Assembly: GCA_016758965.1 (NCBI GenBank) | Contig: JAEPRB010000219.1 | Location: 4,265 to 66,004 of the forward strand | Source: Circinella minor | Taxonomy: Eukaryota > Mucoromycota > Mucoromycetes > Mucorales > Lichtheimiaceae | Reading direction: 5' to 3' | DNA length: 61,740 nt | Part shown: positions 1-12,177 of the stretch, in pieces | How the letters are laid out: each line of letters starts with the position of its first letter | Numbering within the stretch: position 1 is the first letter of the stretch | The notes under the pieces: model-generated | What the model saw: only the letters and a program-made list of their open reading frames with translations | Databases searched by the model: none | Told to the model about the DNA's origin: nothing | Translations under genes and position numbers: made by a program

Positions 1-2045
1 ATAATATGTTATGGTCACTGGCAAGTTTTCATACATAGTTACGAGCAAAGAATATATGTATAATAGTTTCATGTTGTTATCTTCATTTGTTTATATTCCC
101 TTTTTATTACACAAACAACTTATTAACTCTTTTTAAACAGTAATAAGAGAATATGCCTGTTCCAGCCAGATACATTCAATAGATTTTCCAAGGATTTTTA
201 ATACACCAGACTCATTAAAGAAAAAGCTTATTAACCGTTATTATTATTGTGTAATATGTTCATTATTAAACGTCTATACTGTGTATCTACATAATGATAT
301 GCTTTTTACATGAGATAAAGTATGAGTTACATTTACGGAACCTGTAAGCCTCATGATGCAATTCATTGCCAAAGAACTAAGAGTCTATCAGCACTATGAC
401 TTCCTCCTTATTCACCAGTGCTGAATACCGTAGAGGAGCTCTGTACCGGTCCAAGTCGAAGGCCGACGAGAGCAGGAAGATCTTATCAACAAGTAGTTCG
501 TCAATACCCCGTGTTGTCCAAGCAGGATACTTGGTTACTGCTAAAGATTGTGAAGGTTGGATACGTACGTACGTCATGTGGCATCATATTTTCTTTCAGG
601 TACTATTGTTTTTAAAACCATTATTTATTTTTTATTATTAAAAAAAAAGAATCAATATTCTATCTATTTCTTTTCCATGCTACAAAACAGTCGTTACAAT
701 CAGGTTGTTAGCCGCCACATTGATAATATTTAGATGCCAAATTATAAAATGCTTGACGCCACAGCAAAAAACTCCAGCCGCCAAGTTGAAGAAAACGCAG
801 CGCTACGTATCTTGAAAAAAATGGACCGCCTAAGATCAGGAAAAAACCTGTACCTCATCATTTGTTGTGTCATCAGTAGCAGTTTCTAATTATTGTTCTT
901 GTTGTTCTTTTTCGTGCTCTTCTTTACTGCATATATTAAGGATTGCAATAAGCATAGCAGTGACTGTAATATATACATATAAAAATTGTTAATAACATGC
1001 AATAAATATGTGGTAATCAAATATAATAATACAATATAAAAATATAGTGCGTTTAAAAATAACATTATATTATGTGCCTATCCGCAGCTGTTTATATTTA
1101 TCCAAATATCGAGCTGTAAAAAAAGATGTCGAAAATGGTTTAACAGTATACGTAATATGAAGAAAGGATGCCATGAGCATTATAGTAATAATGTTCTCTG
1201 ATAATAATAATCCATCATATCTTTCATTGCTTTGTTTAATATAAAATAGTAATGATAATCAGTACTTTATTATTATATTCACAAGTAAATGTCGTATATA
1301 ACTCATGTAATATAATAATTGACATTTTTTTATCCTTTATTTCTTATTCCTATTGCTTCTTTCTGGAGGATTTCAAAATTTGTGAGCATGTTGTTAGAAG
1401 CTTCGGGCTGATGACCTCATGAGCTGTGGGACGCACCGCTTCCGGGCGCAGGTCTAGGTATCATTCACTTCTGTCCTTTGAAACTTCTGTTATATACTGG
1501 AGTACCCCTATGCGTAAAAGCGTATAAGTTGATTTCTTATTTTCTTCAATTTTGCAAAAAAAAAAAAAAGAATTAAAATTTCGGAAACTCTACTTGGGTA
1601 GCACCTAAATTATCTACTCTACTTTTCCATTTGATATCCCTCGATGATTTTTAGAATACGTAACATAGTTATAAAAATAAAAGTTTTGTATTTAAATATA
1701 ACATTTATTAAAAGAGTATTAGTTTGAAAAACGGTGTGTACTTCCGTTAACAATTGGTTTTTGCTCCAAATATATGTTAAATAGGTCAATCAAAGCCTAA
1801 ATATAAACCTCACGGACAACGCATTGTCTTGAGAATCTAAAAAAGAAAAAATTCAAAGTACGTGTTTTTGTTAAAGTAATAAACAAACTTAAATCACAGC
1901 TATAACAACAATATTATTCTAATAGTACTTTATTCATTTGAGGAGTACCACTATTATAAAAATCCTTGCTATACAAAATAGCATATATATATTGGATAAC
2001 AACCGATGATGATACAGCACTGTAACTTGAGCAGCTGTCTCATCA

Positions 2046-2513
2046 TACACATTTTAGAGAGTTTTGGGACAACGTATTTTCACTACTAAATGTGGTGTAT
2101 TAAATAGTCGCTAAAAGATTTCACCGTTCCAATAAAAAAATACAAAATTTATTTCTTAAAGTCACTGTTACATCTTACTGTCTGTAGAAATATAAAAAAT
2201 CAAACACTTTTTGCTATATACACGTGTTGGAGCTAATTGTATAAGTTCTATTAGAGCTCAGAACACTCGCGAACAAAAAAGTATATTCATAATAATTTAT
2301 TGTGCATTCAATATAGTAAACAAAGCAAAAAACCATTACTTTTAAAAAAATAAAATGGGTTGACAAGCTATATGCCAGTTTAGTATTTTCAGCATTGTCG
2401 TGTCACCAAAAAGTTTCTCTGCAATCCAATTTTTAAAAAACAGTCATCACATCTATATTTGGGTTAGTTTCGTATTTTCATGAAAATACTTTGTCCCAAA
2501 ACTCTCTTTTGTA
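2046..2513. mobile_element. Candidate MITE with 27-bp inverted repeats
   Basis: Nearly perfect inverted arms lie at 2056-2082 and 2481-2507. Both read AGAGAGTTTTGGGACAA, then C or A, then GTATTTTCA, with one mismatch in 27. Slightly outside each arm is a TA (2046-2047 and 2512-2513), as Tc1/mariner-type elements leave on insertion. The roughly 450-bp span has no coding potential, so it fits a non-autonomous element. The exact ends are uncertain because the outer few bases of the two arms do not match. Confidence 0.5.
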
Positions 2514-2628
2514 TATTAAATTACTAGCATAGACAATTAATGTATTATAAATAGATTCTTTGCTTCTGTTGAGATGGTTTAATGACAATTTTTTTGTTGT
2601 CAGACCATGTCACTCCGAATATAGCATA

Positions 2629-3046
2629 CAGAGCCTCGATTATTTAGCTGGAAATAGGCTTCAAGAGCCTGGCGACTTTGCCGAGTAAAGTTCATAAATA
2701 GTTAGACTTTTAATTTAAGACCCAGTCCCTGTTGTATGGCACACGTCAAACCTTCATCCAAGATAATTCAAATATAAACTAAGACCTCTCAGTCCCCTTC
2801 TTTACTGCTCACGCTAATGGGTATTACATTCTTTTGTCACTATTGGATTTCAAATTAATTATTATATAAAATGAGTTGATCCAACCAACCAACAATGACT
2901 TCAATAGTTGGATATTACGATGAACCAAAGCGCCCATTATTTCTTTTTATACAGCGGAATCTAACTATTTTTGGGTTTTACTCGGCCAAATCATCAGGCC
3001 TTTTAAGCTTATAGCTGAGTAAAATATTGGAGCTCTGAAGGCTCTG
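2629..3046. mobile_element. Degenerate inverted-repeat element (possible MITE)
   Basis: Both ends carry CAGAGCCT pointing inward (start 2629; complement ending 3046). Further in, the arms share a CCGAGTAAA core and AAATAGTTAGA, separated by about 250 bp. The match is patchy over roughly 90 bp per arm, and a TA is visible only on the left flank. An old, eroded MITE is the likeliest reading; a chance hairpin cannot be excluded. Confidence 0.3.
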
Positions 3047-3314
3047 TCGACTGTTGCATCTGTTGATCAAAGGAACCACTGTTGCCTCACAAACGAGCAA
3101 ATTTTTTTAATACGTATAGAAAAAACAGCATCACATTGTAATATACTTTCTTTATCCATGCAGAAGTTAGTATCAGATTGTTATTGTGGTTTAAATAGAA
3201 CATTATTATTTTTTAAAAAATGCCTATAGTATAGTGGTATATTACAATTACAATCACAATCGAACCGAAAAAATACTTGTAATAATAGATAAAAAAAAAA
3301 GATCCTTTTTGTTT

Positions 3315-5403
3315 TCAACAATTTTCACTTGTCCAAACTCCCCATCTTGATACTAATATACATTGATCCACATATAGACTTTTTTTTCTCTTCTTGCCTC
3401 CTTTAGTATGGGCAGCACATTTATTATTATCAATATTATTGTTGTTGTCATGTTGCAGAAATCCTTTTACGCCAGCATCTGTTATTCGATTATTCCATAG
3501 GACTGAGAGAAACATTAAGCTTTTGACGCATGCAAGTCTTTTGAGAATGTCATCATTCAGATTATGAGCTGATATAAGTTTTAAGGTAACAAGCGCTGCT
3601 GTTGGTCTTGAGTCGTCATTTTCTGACGACAATCTTTCAGCAAATGCAAATAAAGATGCTTCCTCTAATGATCCAATTTGAAGTGATAGTTCTTGTAACG
3701 ATTGTATTTCACATAATTCAAGTAGATTTTCATTGGAAATACGTATATTGTGGATTTCCAAACAACGAAGGGTCTTGCATTCTTGAGAAAGCATTCTGAT
3801 ACAATCACTAAAATTCAAATGAGGTGCAACACGATAATCATTATCGTGAAGCCCAAGATGATGTAGATATTTTAAAGATAATGTTATTCCTTGAACAATA
3901 TGATCCCATCGCATATCAAATGGTCCCAATGAGATGTCAAGATGCTTGAGATTCTGACACTGGGAAAATAAACTTATCCAACCATCTTCATGTGGTAATT
4001 CCAAGTTAGTTAATTTTAGTGTCTCTAAATGTTGTGGAAGTTGCGTCGTCACTAAATTATTATTACTGTTAGTGCTAAGAGAACTTACGGATGTTGACGA
4101 TAATAATGATGGTGCTGCTGCTGCGGAAGTAATAACATTCCAATCACGAGATCGATCTACTTCCACATTGAAAAGTTCCAAGTAGGAAAGTGTTTTTAGG
4201 GATTTTGTAAATATTGACGATGACATGATGTTATTGATATCAGCAATATGTCCCTCAAAAATAAGTCCCTGTACTGATCTTGTTTCTTCTCTGTTATTAC
4301 TGATTGTTGTCATATAACAGTCATTACTACTTTTATTTTTATAATCTATTGTTGTTGCTGTTGTTCGTCGCCTCCATTCTGTTAAAATCTTTGATTCCTG
4401 TTGCTTTTTATGAAAATAAATTTTGTTTACGTTCCACATGAGGTATTCTAAATTTGGACATAATTTAGAGATAGAGTCGAGTCCGATTTGTTGAGTAGCT
4501 TCACCACTGTCACCAATGGTTACTACACTTTGTATGGTGCTGCCATCTTTATTAGAACCAGTTACTAGTAAGCATTTCAATTGGGGACATGGGCGCAATG
4601 CTGGAATAAGACAAATTTTAAAGTCGCAGTATCGTGGGATTTTTAAATGTAAATATACCATATTTTTGTTTTTATTATTGCTTTCACGATTAGATAAAAA
4701 TAGTTCAATTTTTTCTGGTCTGTTGTTGACTGCCATCATTGCATTATTGTTATTATTATTAATATTGGCGGTTTGATCTTCTGTCCATAAATAATCGATC
4801 TTTTTGCTGTATAATAACGTAAGATATGTGAGGTGCGGGAAACAACGTATCAATTCAGTTGTTGAGATAAAAGTTGGATGATCCACTATACAAAGTTCAT
4901 TTAAGGTTGTGCTGAATCGTTTAATAGAATTAAGAAATTTAATATCTCCAATATTAAAATTATCACTATTCTTTTCCATGACATTAGAATATAAATGATT
5001 TTTTATCTCTATTATTTAATTTATCATGGTTAGCCTTTTTTTTACTGTAATTGAATCAAATATGCTCTTATCAAATTACTATTCATTTATTACTATCCTA
5101 ACCTAGCGTGACAATCCTATTACAATTCATGCTGCCGAGCTTAGATAATACATTACAAGCATCTAATTGGTTTATCAGTACTTTTTTAACGTGTGGGCCA
5201 AGACATTGAAGAAGCCCATCGTTATATCTTGCCCAAGAGTCGGGAGAAATATCGAGCTGTTCCCACACTTTGGTTGCATAACTTGGAATGTTGGAATACC
5301 AATGACGGCAGGTATACAGACATTCGACACAATCAGCTTGGTCAAGAAAATTAAAGATGGTAAACACAATGTCGGTAGGTAAACATGTTGGAAAAGCGTT
5401 CAT
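3315..5403 (-). CDS. F-box and leucine-rich-repeat protein
   Basis: Probably the substrate-recognition subunit of an SCF ubiquitin ligase; the target is unknown. Two exons, 5403-5103 and 5008-3315, give 664 residues. The intron starts GTTAGG, a weak donor, but removing it keeps the frame open (phase 1). The N-terminus begins with a short F-box (residues about 3-45: LPTDIVFTIFNFLDQADCVE, then a CRHWY motif). The rest is irregular leucine-rich repeats of the F-box family, for example LETLKLTNLEL, LKYLHHLGLHDND and LRCLEIHNI. Low-complexity Asn/Thr runs interrupt the repeats, as is common in AT-rich Mucoromycota genes. The ATG at 5403 is chosen because the F-box starts right after it; an open stretch continues upstream to about 5610 but looks non-coding. 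Confidence 0.8.
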
Positions 5404-6454
5404 TGAGTATTTTGAACAAATACATAAAAAAAGGGATAGTACGTAAACGAAAGAGAGTAAAAAAAAGTTATTCTTTATTGAAACAAAAAAAAAGCGTGAG
5501 ACAAGCTCCATGCTCCATGGATGCTTTTCTTTTTTAAAAATTGTAACACGTAGATACGCCAACAACAACAGTAGTAACAATTTAGTAATAGTAATAATAA
5601 TACATGACAATATATGACAATAGCAATATATATATAGTATGACCTTTTACATACAAAGCATAAATTTTGATCACTTGTTACCATGAATAATTAAAAAAAT
5701 ATGAATGCGATTAGTTCCTGTTGACATAAATTATTTGGATAACATGTTGAGTAAATGTGTAGATGACTCATGAGAAAAATTTATGAGCAAAAGTAATAAA
5801 TAGCTCTAGGTCACAAGACCATTTTACCGTGTGAATACTATAATGAACAGGAAGAACGCCACAGCTAGTCTTTATATAGAAGTTATCGCCACAGCACCTC
5901 CTTTATCAAAGGTAAAAAAAATGTGCAATAACACATTGCTACTTATTTCCAAACTGCATAGTTTTCCTAATATAGAAGTACATCGTTCAAAGTTATAAAA
6001 GAAGGAATGTTTTGATTATTACTTATCTGGAGTCTTTTTTTTTTCGGCTGACTGGTACTACTAATATCAGCATAGCGACAGTAGAACTGGGATTTGTTTG
6101 GGAACCTTTTTTTTTCTATATAATAATATCATTCGACAGAAAATTGTATAATAACTTATGTATCTTGATCTTCAAAATATCGAACAATAGTTAACGCAAA
6201 CGATCATACTCTCACCTATTACCGCATTGCATAATATATTTTCAAGATCCTCAATGTAACAAAAGTAGCAGCCAATTGTTTTTATAACTCATATCCACAT
6301 ATTAAAAAACATAACAAAACAAATGAGAAAAAAAAAAGATCCAAAAGAATAATTGATAGAGTTTATTTTAATTATGTTCTTTTGAATATTAATTCTTTTG
6401 AAATGAGAAAGATGGAGAAAAAATAATAACAACACCTTTATGTGTTTAGATGAC
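5404..6454. other. Intergenic, upstream of the F-box gene
   Basis: AT-rich spacer between the F-box start and the GYF-gene stop codon. It should hold the F-box promoter and the GYF-gene 3' end. No motif beyond T-rich tracts and short open frames stands out. Confidence 0.5.
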
Positions 6455-9400
6455 TTAAGCTTGGGTCTTCTTCTTACCCTTCTTGGTAACAACTGTGAAT
6501 GAATCATCATCCATTGCTGTACTACTCATCATGGGAATAGTTACATCCAATTTGCCAGCGAGATCGGCTCGTCTACGTTTCATGAATTCACCTGCAAAAC
6601 GGCGACCATCCATTGAAGTGGAGTTTGCATAAATAATATCTTGAATAATTTCTGCAGAGCTGTTATCAAGTGGGAATGACAAAAGCATTTGAAGAATTTC
6701 ATCACCTATAGCACACAAGCATACATACATATATATATGTATATAAATATCCAGAAATGAGTGAGAAATGTCACATAATTATTATATATATATATAAATA
6801 TTTCGTTCAAATAGTATTAGCTATTAATAAATAAAACTTACCATTGACACCAGCATTCAAGCCACGAAGAGATTGGCGACACCATTGCATGAATTCATTG
6901 CTAGGAGGCTTTTGGTCGTCTGACTTGGTATTCCTTGCAGCAGCTGTGACCGGTCTTGATGCTGCTGGAGGAGCTGAGACTGGTGCTGTCGATGTAACTG
7001 TAGTCTTGGGTGCACCAACAGTTTCCCATCCTCCTTGCTTAGAAGTGCTTGAGATCTGAGAGGAAGAAGTTGTAGCGGATATAGGTTTAGGTGCAGTTCT
7101 TTGACTGGTAACTGTAGTCCAACCAGCACCCGCAGCAGGAACCTATTAAAAAAACATAGGTATATACATACAAATGTTAGTATCTTCCGAAATCCCCCAC
7201 CGCCATTCTATATATACATATTATACCAAAACACAATATTTCACTTTTTTTTGTACCTTTGTTGCAGCAGTACCAGCAGTACCAGCAATACCAGCATATC
7301 CCTTTCCAGTTAGATTATTACCACTAGTAGCAGAATTTGCCAATGCAGCAGCAGCAGCAGCAGCAGCTTGTTGCTTAGCAGCCTTCTTTTTGGAAGCTGC
7401 TTCCTCTTCTTCTTGAATTTCACGAAGTGTTTTCTTTGGAGCTGAAGTAGCAGCCCATGCTGGAGAAGCGCTTGGTCCTGATGTGGCGGCAGTACCTTTG
7501 CTAGGAGCTACAACACCCCATGAAAGATTGGCTGGAGGACTATTCGATCGATCATTAGCAGTGGCTGCCCATTGTACATCTGCCGCTTGCTTTCGGGACT
7601 CGGCTTCCTTGGCTTCCATTTCTTGAATCTCACGCAAAGAAGGTCCCTTTGTTTGTTGTTCACGACCCCAAGGAGAACTGGTGGTACCCCATCCAGCTTT
7701 TCCACCTGTAGTAGCAGCATATCCATTATCGTTTTGAATTTTAGCCGCTTCTTCCAATTGTTGTTGTTGTTGAATCTTTTGTTGTTTTTCCTTTGCTTCC
7801 TGTTGTTTGCGCAATTCCTCTTCTTGGATTTCACGAAGTGAAATTGGTTTGGCAATAGGTGCTGATACTTCTGGTTCAGATTCAGGGACGCGGGCAGGTG
7901 TGACACTTTTTGCTGCTGATGTAGTAGTAGTGGTGGTGGTGGTAGAAGTAGGAGCAGTAGATTTTTTTGTGGGAATAACTGGGCTAACAGTTTCATCCTT
8001 CAATTGCATACTAGACATGGGTTGGACGATCTCTTCAACAGGTTCTTCTTCTCCTTCTTCTTCTGTGAATTCTGGTTTGTCTGTAGCAGGAGCGGGAGCA
8101 GGGGCAGGAGGTTCGGGAACAGCAATAGGTTGTCTTCGAGTTCCAACAGGTGTACCAGGAGCAGATCCCCAAGCAGATGTTGAAGGTGGACTGATAGCAG
8201 ATTGTGGTTTATTTGTAATTTGTTCCACAGTGTTAGGTTGTTCGTTTGTGCCCGTATTTGAATAAGCAGTTTGTGCCAAGGTCGTTGGTTGAGACAGCTG
8301 TGATGGAAGTTGTTGTTGTTGCTGTTGCTGTTGTTGCTGTTGTTGTTGCATCATTGCTTCGAAGGATTGTTGTTGTGATAACTGCTGTTGCAATTGCTGT
8401 TGGAATTGCAAATGCTGCTGTTGCTTTTGTTGCAACATTTGGAGGTATTGTTGGTGTTGTCCAAATTGATCATTCATTGCTCGTTGATAATCAAAAAGTC
8501 CTGGAGAACCCATATTTGAACCACCGAACAAAGGATTGAGCGCATGTTGTTGTTGCTGTTGTTGTTGCTGCTGACGGAACAAAGGATTCATACCCGATAA
8601 ATGATCAGCAGCACCACCAAACAAATCGCTTTGACCTTGGCTTGTATTATTCAACCAAGCAGGTGTTCGAGGCTTATCCCATAATGGTGATGCATTGTCA
8701 CGAGAGCCCAAAAGAGATGATCCGAATGCATTGAATGGGCCGCCTTGAAGCACAGAAGGAGATTGGGGTGATGCCGGGTTTTGACCTATCTGCTGTTGCA
8801 AAAAGTTGGCCGATAAGCTGCTAACCCCTCCCGCATTACTACCTAGAGGATTATACTTGTTGGCACCACTAAAATCGAGACCAGAGCCTGCTTGAGGTGA
8901 TAGGATATCGGCAGCAGATTGAGGAGAATTGCCAAAGAAATGACCATTTCCATGCTGTTCGAGCGGTGAAGATGCAGCTAGAGGACGATTAAATGGGTCC
9001 ATTCCTCTTGGGTGAGGAGGCATGCCACCACCACTACCCATGTTAAGTGATGATTGATTAGGTGAATCAGCTGATGTCGGTTGCTGTGGCTGTGACTGAC
9101 TAGGAAATGGGGTCAAGAAAGGTTCATCATCCGTTCCAACCCTACGAATCAACGAAATCAGACTTTCAAACTGTGGGTCTTCTTCCCGTCGGACTAAGAG
9201 GGTAGGTGCAAAGAAACCAGCCTTGTACCATTCTTGCATTTCTTGAGCATCAAATGGCCCTTGCACAGTGCCTTGAGGATCACAATACAACCACTTGTAC
9301 TGAGCAGGCAGTTTTTTTCCAAACATGGATCCACCAGCACCAGAGGATCCGAGGTCTTCACTAAATGGACTCGCGCCATTCATACCGTGATCCGATAACC

Positions 9401-10904
9401 CTTTGAATTGGCCAGATGCAGCACCAAACGCATCCCTAAATGAATCATCACTTGGTTGACGGAAACCTCCTCCATTTCTACTTCTCACTTCCTTGTCTAT
9501 ATCACCTTGCCAATCTCGACGAGAATCTAGTACATTGCTGTTACTACTACCATTGCCTCCTACTCTGAATACGCCGTTGCTGTCAAATGAGCCAACAGTA
9601 TCCTGATTCACTGTTCCCCACGCAGGACGTTCTTCTTGATCACCATCGCGCGACTTGCTAGGTGAAATAGTGCCCAAACCATCCGATTGAGATAATTCAC
9701 GTTGTCTTACACCATCTAAAAAAAAGACGTGATTAATAAATATATATGAAAAAAAGCTTTCAGTTGACTAAAGTCAATACATACCATGTTCATGTCGCTT
9801 GGAATACTGGTCTCGGTCTCGAGAAAAGTAATCGTGCATACGACCTTGAAAAAAAAATTAAATTATGTATGAGTTTATGCCATTTGTCGTAAATCACCGT
9901 CATCACCTCGAAACTATCTCTTATTTTTATTACCCACAAATAAATCCCATCATCCATATTTTTTATATTTACCTTTTGAACGCATGTTCATTCTACCGGG
10001 TGTACCGGGTGTGTTTTCGGATGCAGGGCTGTGCAAAGGACTGTTATAAATATCGCGGTGGTTATTATTCCTTTGTCCATTATTTACTCTTTCGTTGTTC
10101 GAAGAAATCATTCGACGTCCGATTTCAGAGTGGACAGGTCCAGCTAAAAGCTAATAACAAACCAAAGAATATTAGTTATTTTATATTGTGGAATAATGAA
10201 TGATAAAATTGAGAAAAAAAAAGGGGTAGTGGATATATATGTAAATTCGTAGTTGAAAAAGGGAAAGGGAGGTAAAGAGGAGGGGGGGGAGAGAAAGTAA
10301 GAATATTAAAAAAATGGTGCCTATTTCTATATAAAATAACGTGCCAGAAAAAAAAAAGAAAAGCTTACTTTTTTTTCATCGTCTGTTAAATCAACAAATG
10401 ACAATGGACCTTGACTTTCTTCAACGGCCACATATTCGTGTCGTTCAAAATATGCCGGAGGATCCACAGACTTATAAAGATTTAACATAAATTCTTTTGA
10501 ATACTTGAATGAATTTTCACCCGAAGAGGTTACACCATCCGATGAATGTTGTTGCGCTTGTTGTTGTTGTTGTTGTTGTTGTTGATATTGACCTAAAAGT
10601 CCAGCATTATTTCAAACTTGAATAAGAATGCCATTTGAATTCGAAAATAAAATTAGGAATAAATAACAAAGAGAATCATTACCTGTACGAGAAACATTAG
10701 TATTGGCAGATACAGCTGCCAAAGAGCGAGCATGCTGAGAATCGAGCGTGTTGGATCGCTTTGGAACACTTCCGCGCATCCTGAAAAAAATAATAATTTA
10801 AAAACAATTGATTAGATTTTTTTTCTTTTAGGAATACTTCTAGTATTATTCTTTCTTTTTCTTCATTTTTACCATTCGGGACCAAAGTTCATGTTGGTAG
10901 TCAT
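6455..10904 (-). CDS. GYF-domain protein, GIGYF/Smy2 family
   Basis: Adaptor linked in yeast and animals to translational repression and mRNA decay. Eight exons (10904-10873, 10780-10683, 10592-10369, 10150-9973, 9844-9785, 9715-7257, 7142-6842, 6705-6455) give 1,200 residues, and all junctions keep frame. The N-terminus MTTNMNFGPEW leads to YSKEFML (residues 74-80), which resembles an eIF4E-binding YX4-L-hydrophobic motif. The GYF domain is at about 336-390 (YKWLYCDPQG, QGPFDAQEM, EWYKAGFF), with the aromatic residues that bind proline-rich PPGF-type ligands. Three LREIQE-type repeats and several WG dipeptides follow long Gln-rich stretches. The C-terminal segment (NEFMQWCRQSLRGLN ... MDGRRFAGEFMKRRRADL) is the conserved tail of this family. 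Start chosen at the first ATG of the conserved N-terminus. Confidence 0.93.
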
Positions 10905-12177
10905 TCTTTACTTCTTTGTTTTAATAAAAAGGGTTAAGGTGAGTAAATAAGGTGTCAGTGGGAGAGCTGTGAGAGAAAAAGAAAGTTTGATAGAGAAAAA
11001 ACTAAAAGCTTTTGCGAAAGAATCAGAAAGTCAGCACAAGGTGGACTTTTATATATGATTTTGTTTCTCTGTGATTATTTTTTTTTACAATCCAGCCACC
11101 TTTTCTGTTCTGCTATTCGCTCTTCTTTTTCTTTTCTTTTTCTTATTAAAAGTATCATGAAGCTGTAGAAATTATAAAAAAGATAAATATATTTATTCAG
11201 TGACTGGATTTAATAATTTAATGTTTAAATTTTAGAAATGCGGAAAGTAACATTATATATTTGATACACGTAACACCATGTTCACTAATAAGTAACTCTA
11301 TTGTATTAGCTTAAAAAGCCGGCTGACCTATTTTAAAGTCTGTTGTGATACCATATATATGGACTTAACTACGCATAACAGACAAGAGTTTGGCAATGAT
11401 TCTTTTTTTGATACTGATAACTAAATATAATGCAACTTCTTCTTATACCACGTATCTTTCTCTATATCATGTTTTTTTTGTGCCGTTGTAAAATAAGCTC
11501 TTCAATAAATATTCCTGTATGTATAGTTTTTTATTAAATTTTTATTGTCCTATGCATTATTAATCACTTCCTTCAGTTGCTTCGATGTGGGATGCAATAT
11601 GTTGTTATGAATTGTCACATAGCAGCCAACAACAAGACTTCATAAACAAATCCATTTAGTCGTCATAACAACCGCATATTACACGAGAGGAATGTTTTTC
11701 GCAAGGTCCTATATTTAAAAATCAATTTAGTGTGCCAGAAACACGTGACACATTACCAATACTAATTTGTCAAAACATATTTATACAAGGCAAAAAAAAA
11801 AAGCAAAGAATATGAATAGTTGTTTTCTTTTTTTTTTACTTAATAATAACTGAATCAGCAAAGCCAGTAAAAAAAAAAGATGAAAAAGGAAAAATTTACA
11901 GCCAACAGAAACAGGAAAAAAGAGTTAGGGTAGTGTGAATGGAAGAAAAATATATTGGAGAGACGGAGAAGGAAGATAGTTCTAAAAAAAAAAAAGAGAA
12001 ACATACAAACACCATCTTTTTTTTCTTTTTTTTTTAATAATATATCATGATTGTCATCCGAAACAAGATAGAAGAAAACAAAGAATTCTTCTTGTTTTGA
12101 CCCAGCAAGCTCTATTTTTCTTCTTTTGCAAAAGTATATAGACAAATATACAGAGTGCCTTACAGCAACATTAGACC
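10905..12177. other. Intergenic between the GYF gene and SMG8
   Basis: Holds the GYF-gene promoter (pyrimidine/purine-rich just upstream of 10904) and the SMG8 3' end. Poly(A)/poly(T) runs make up much of 11770-12030. An apparent open frame there is homopolymer-driven. No gene is seen. Confidence 0.5.

Larger units (their letters stand above)
1..3314. other. Gene-poor left flank
   Basis: I find no convincing protein gene here. Only short open frames are present; a slightly GC-richer patch at about 390-590 is open on both strands for 60-80 codons but matches no family I recognise. A compact GC-rich island lies at about 1390-1465. Two candidate inverted-repeat elements (2046-2513 and 2629-3046) are listed separately. 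The rest is AT-rich with homopolymer runs. Confidence 0.5.

Noticed and set aside
377..641. Overlapping 60-80 codon frames near the left end
   Set aside because: No family recognised and both strands equally open; could be a transposon fragment but nothing supports a call.
7508..8539. Long open frames on both strands across the GYF gene
   Set aside because: Gln- and Ala-repeat codons keep alternative frames open; the GYF frame alone shows conserved motifs and proper splice junctions.
11855..12145. 96-codon Phe-rich frame between the GYF gene and SMG8
   Set aside because: Consists mostly of poly(A)/poly(T) tracts.
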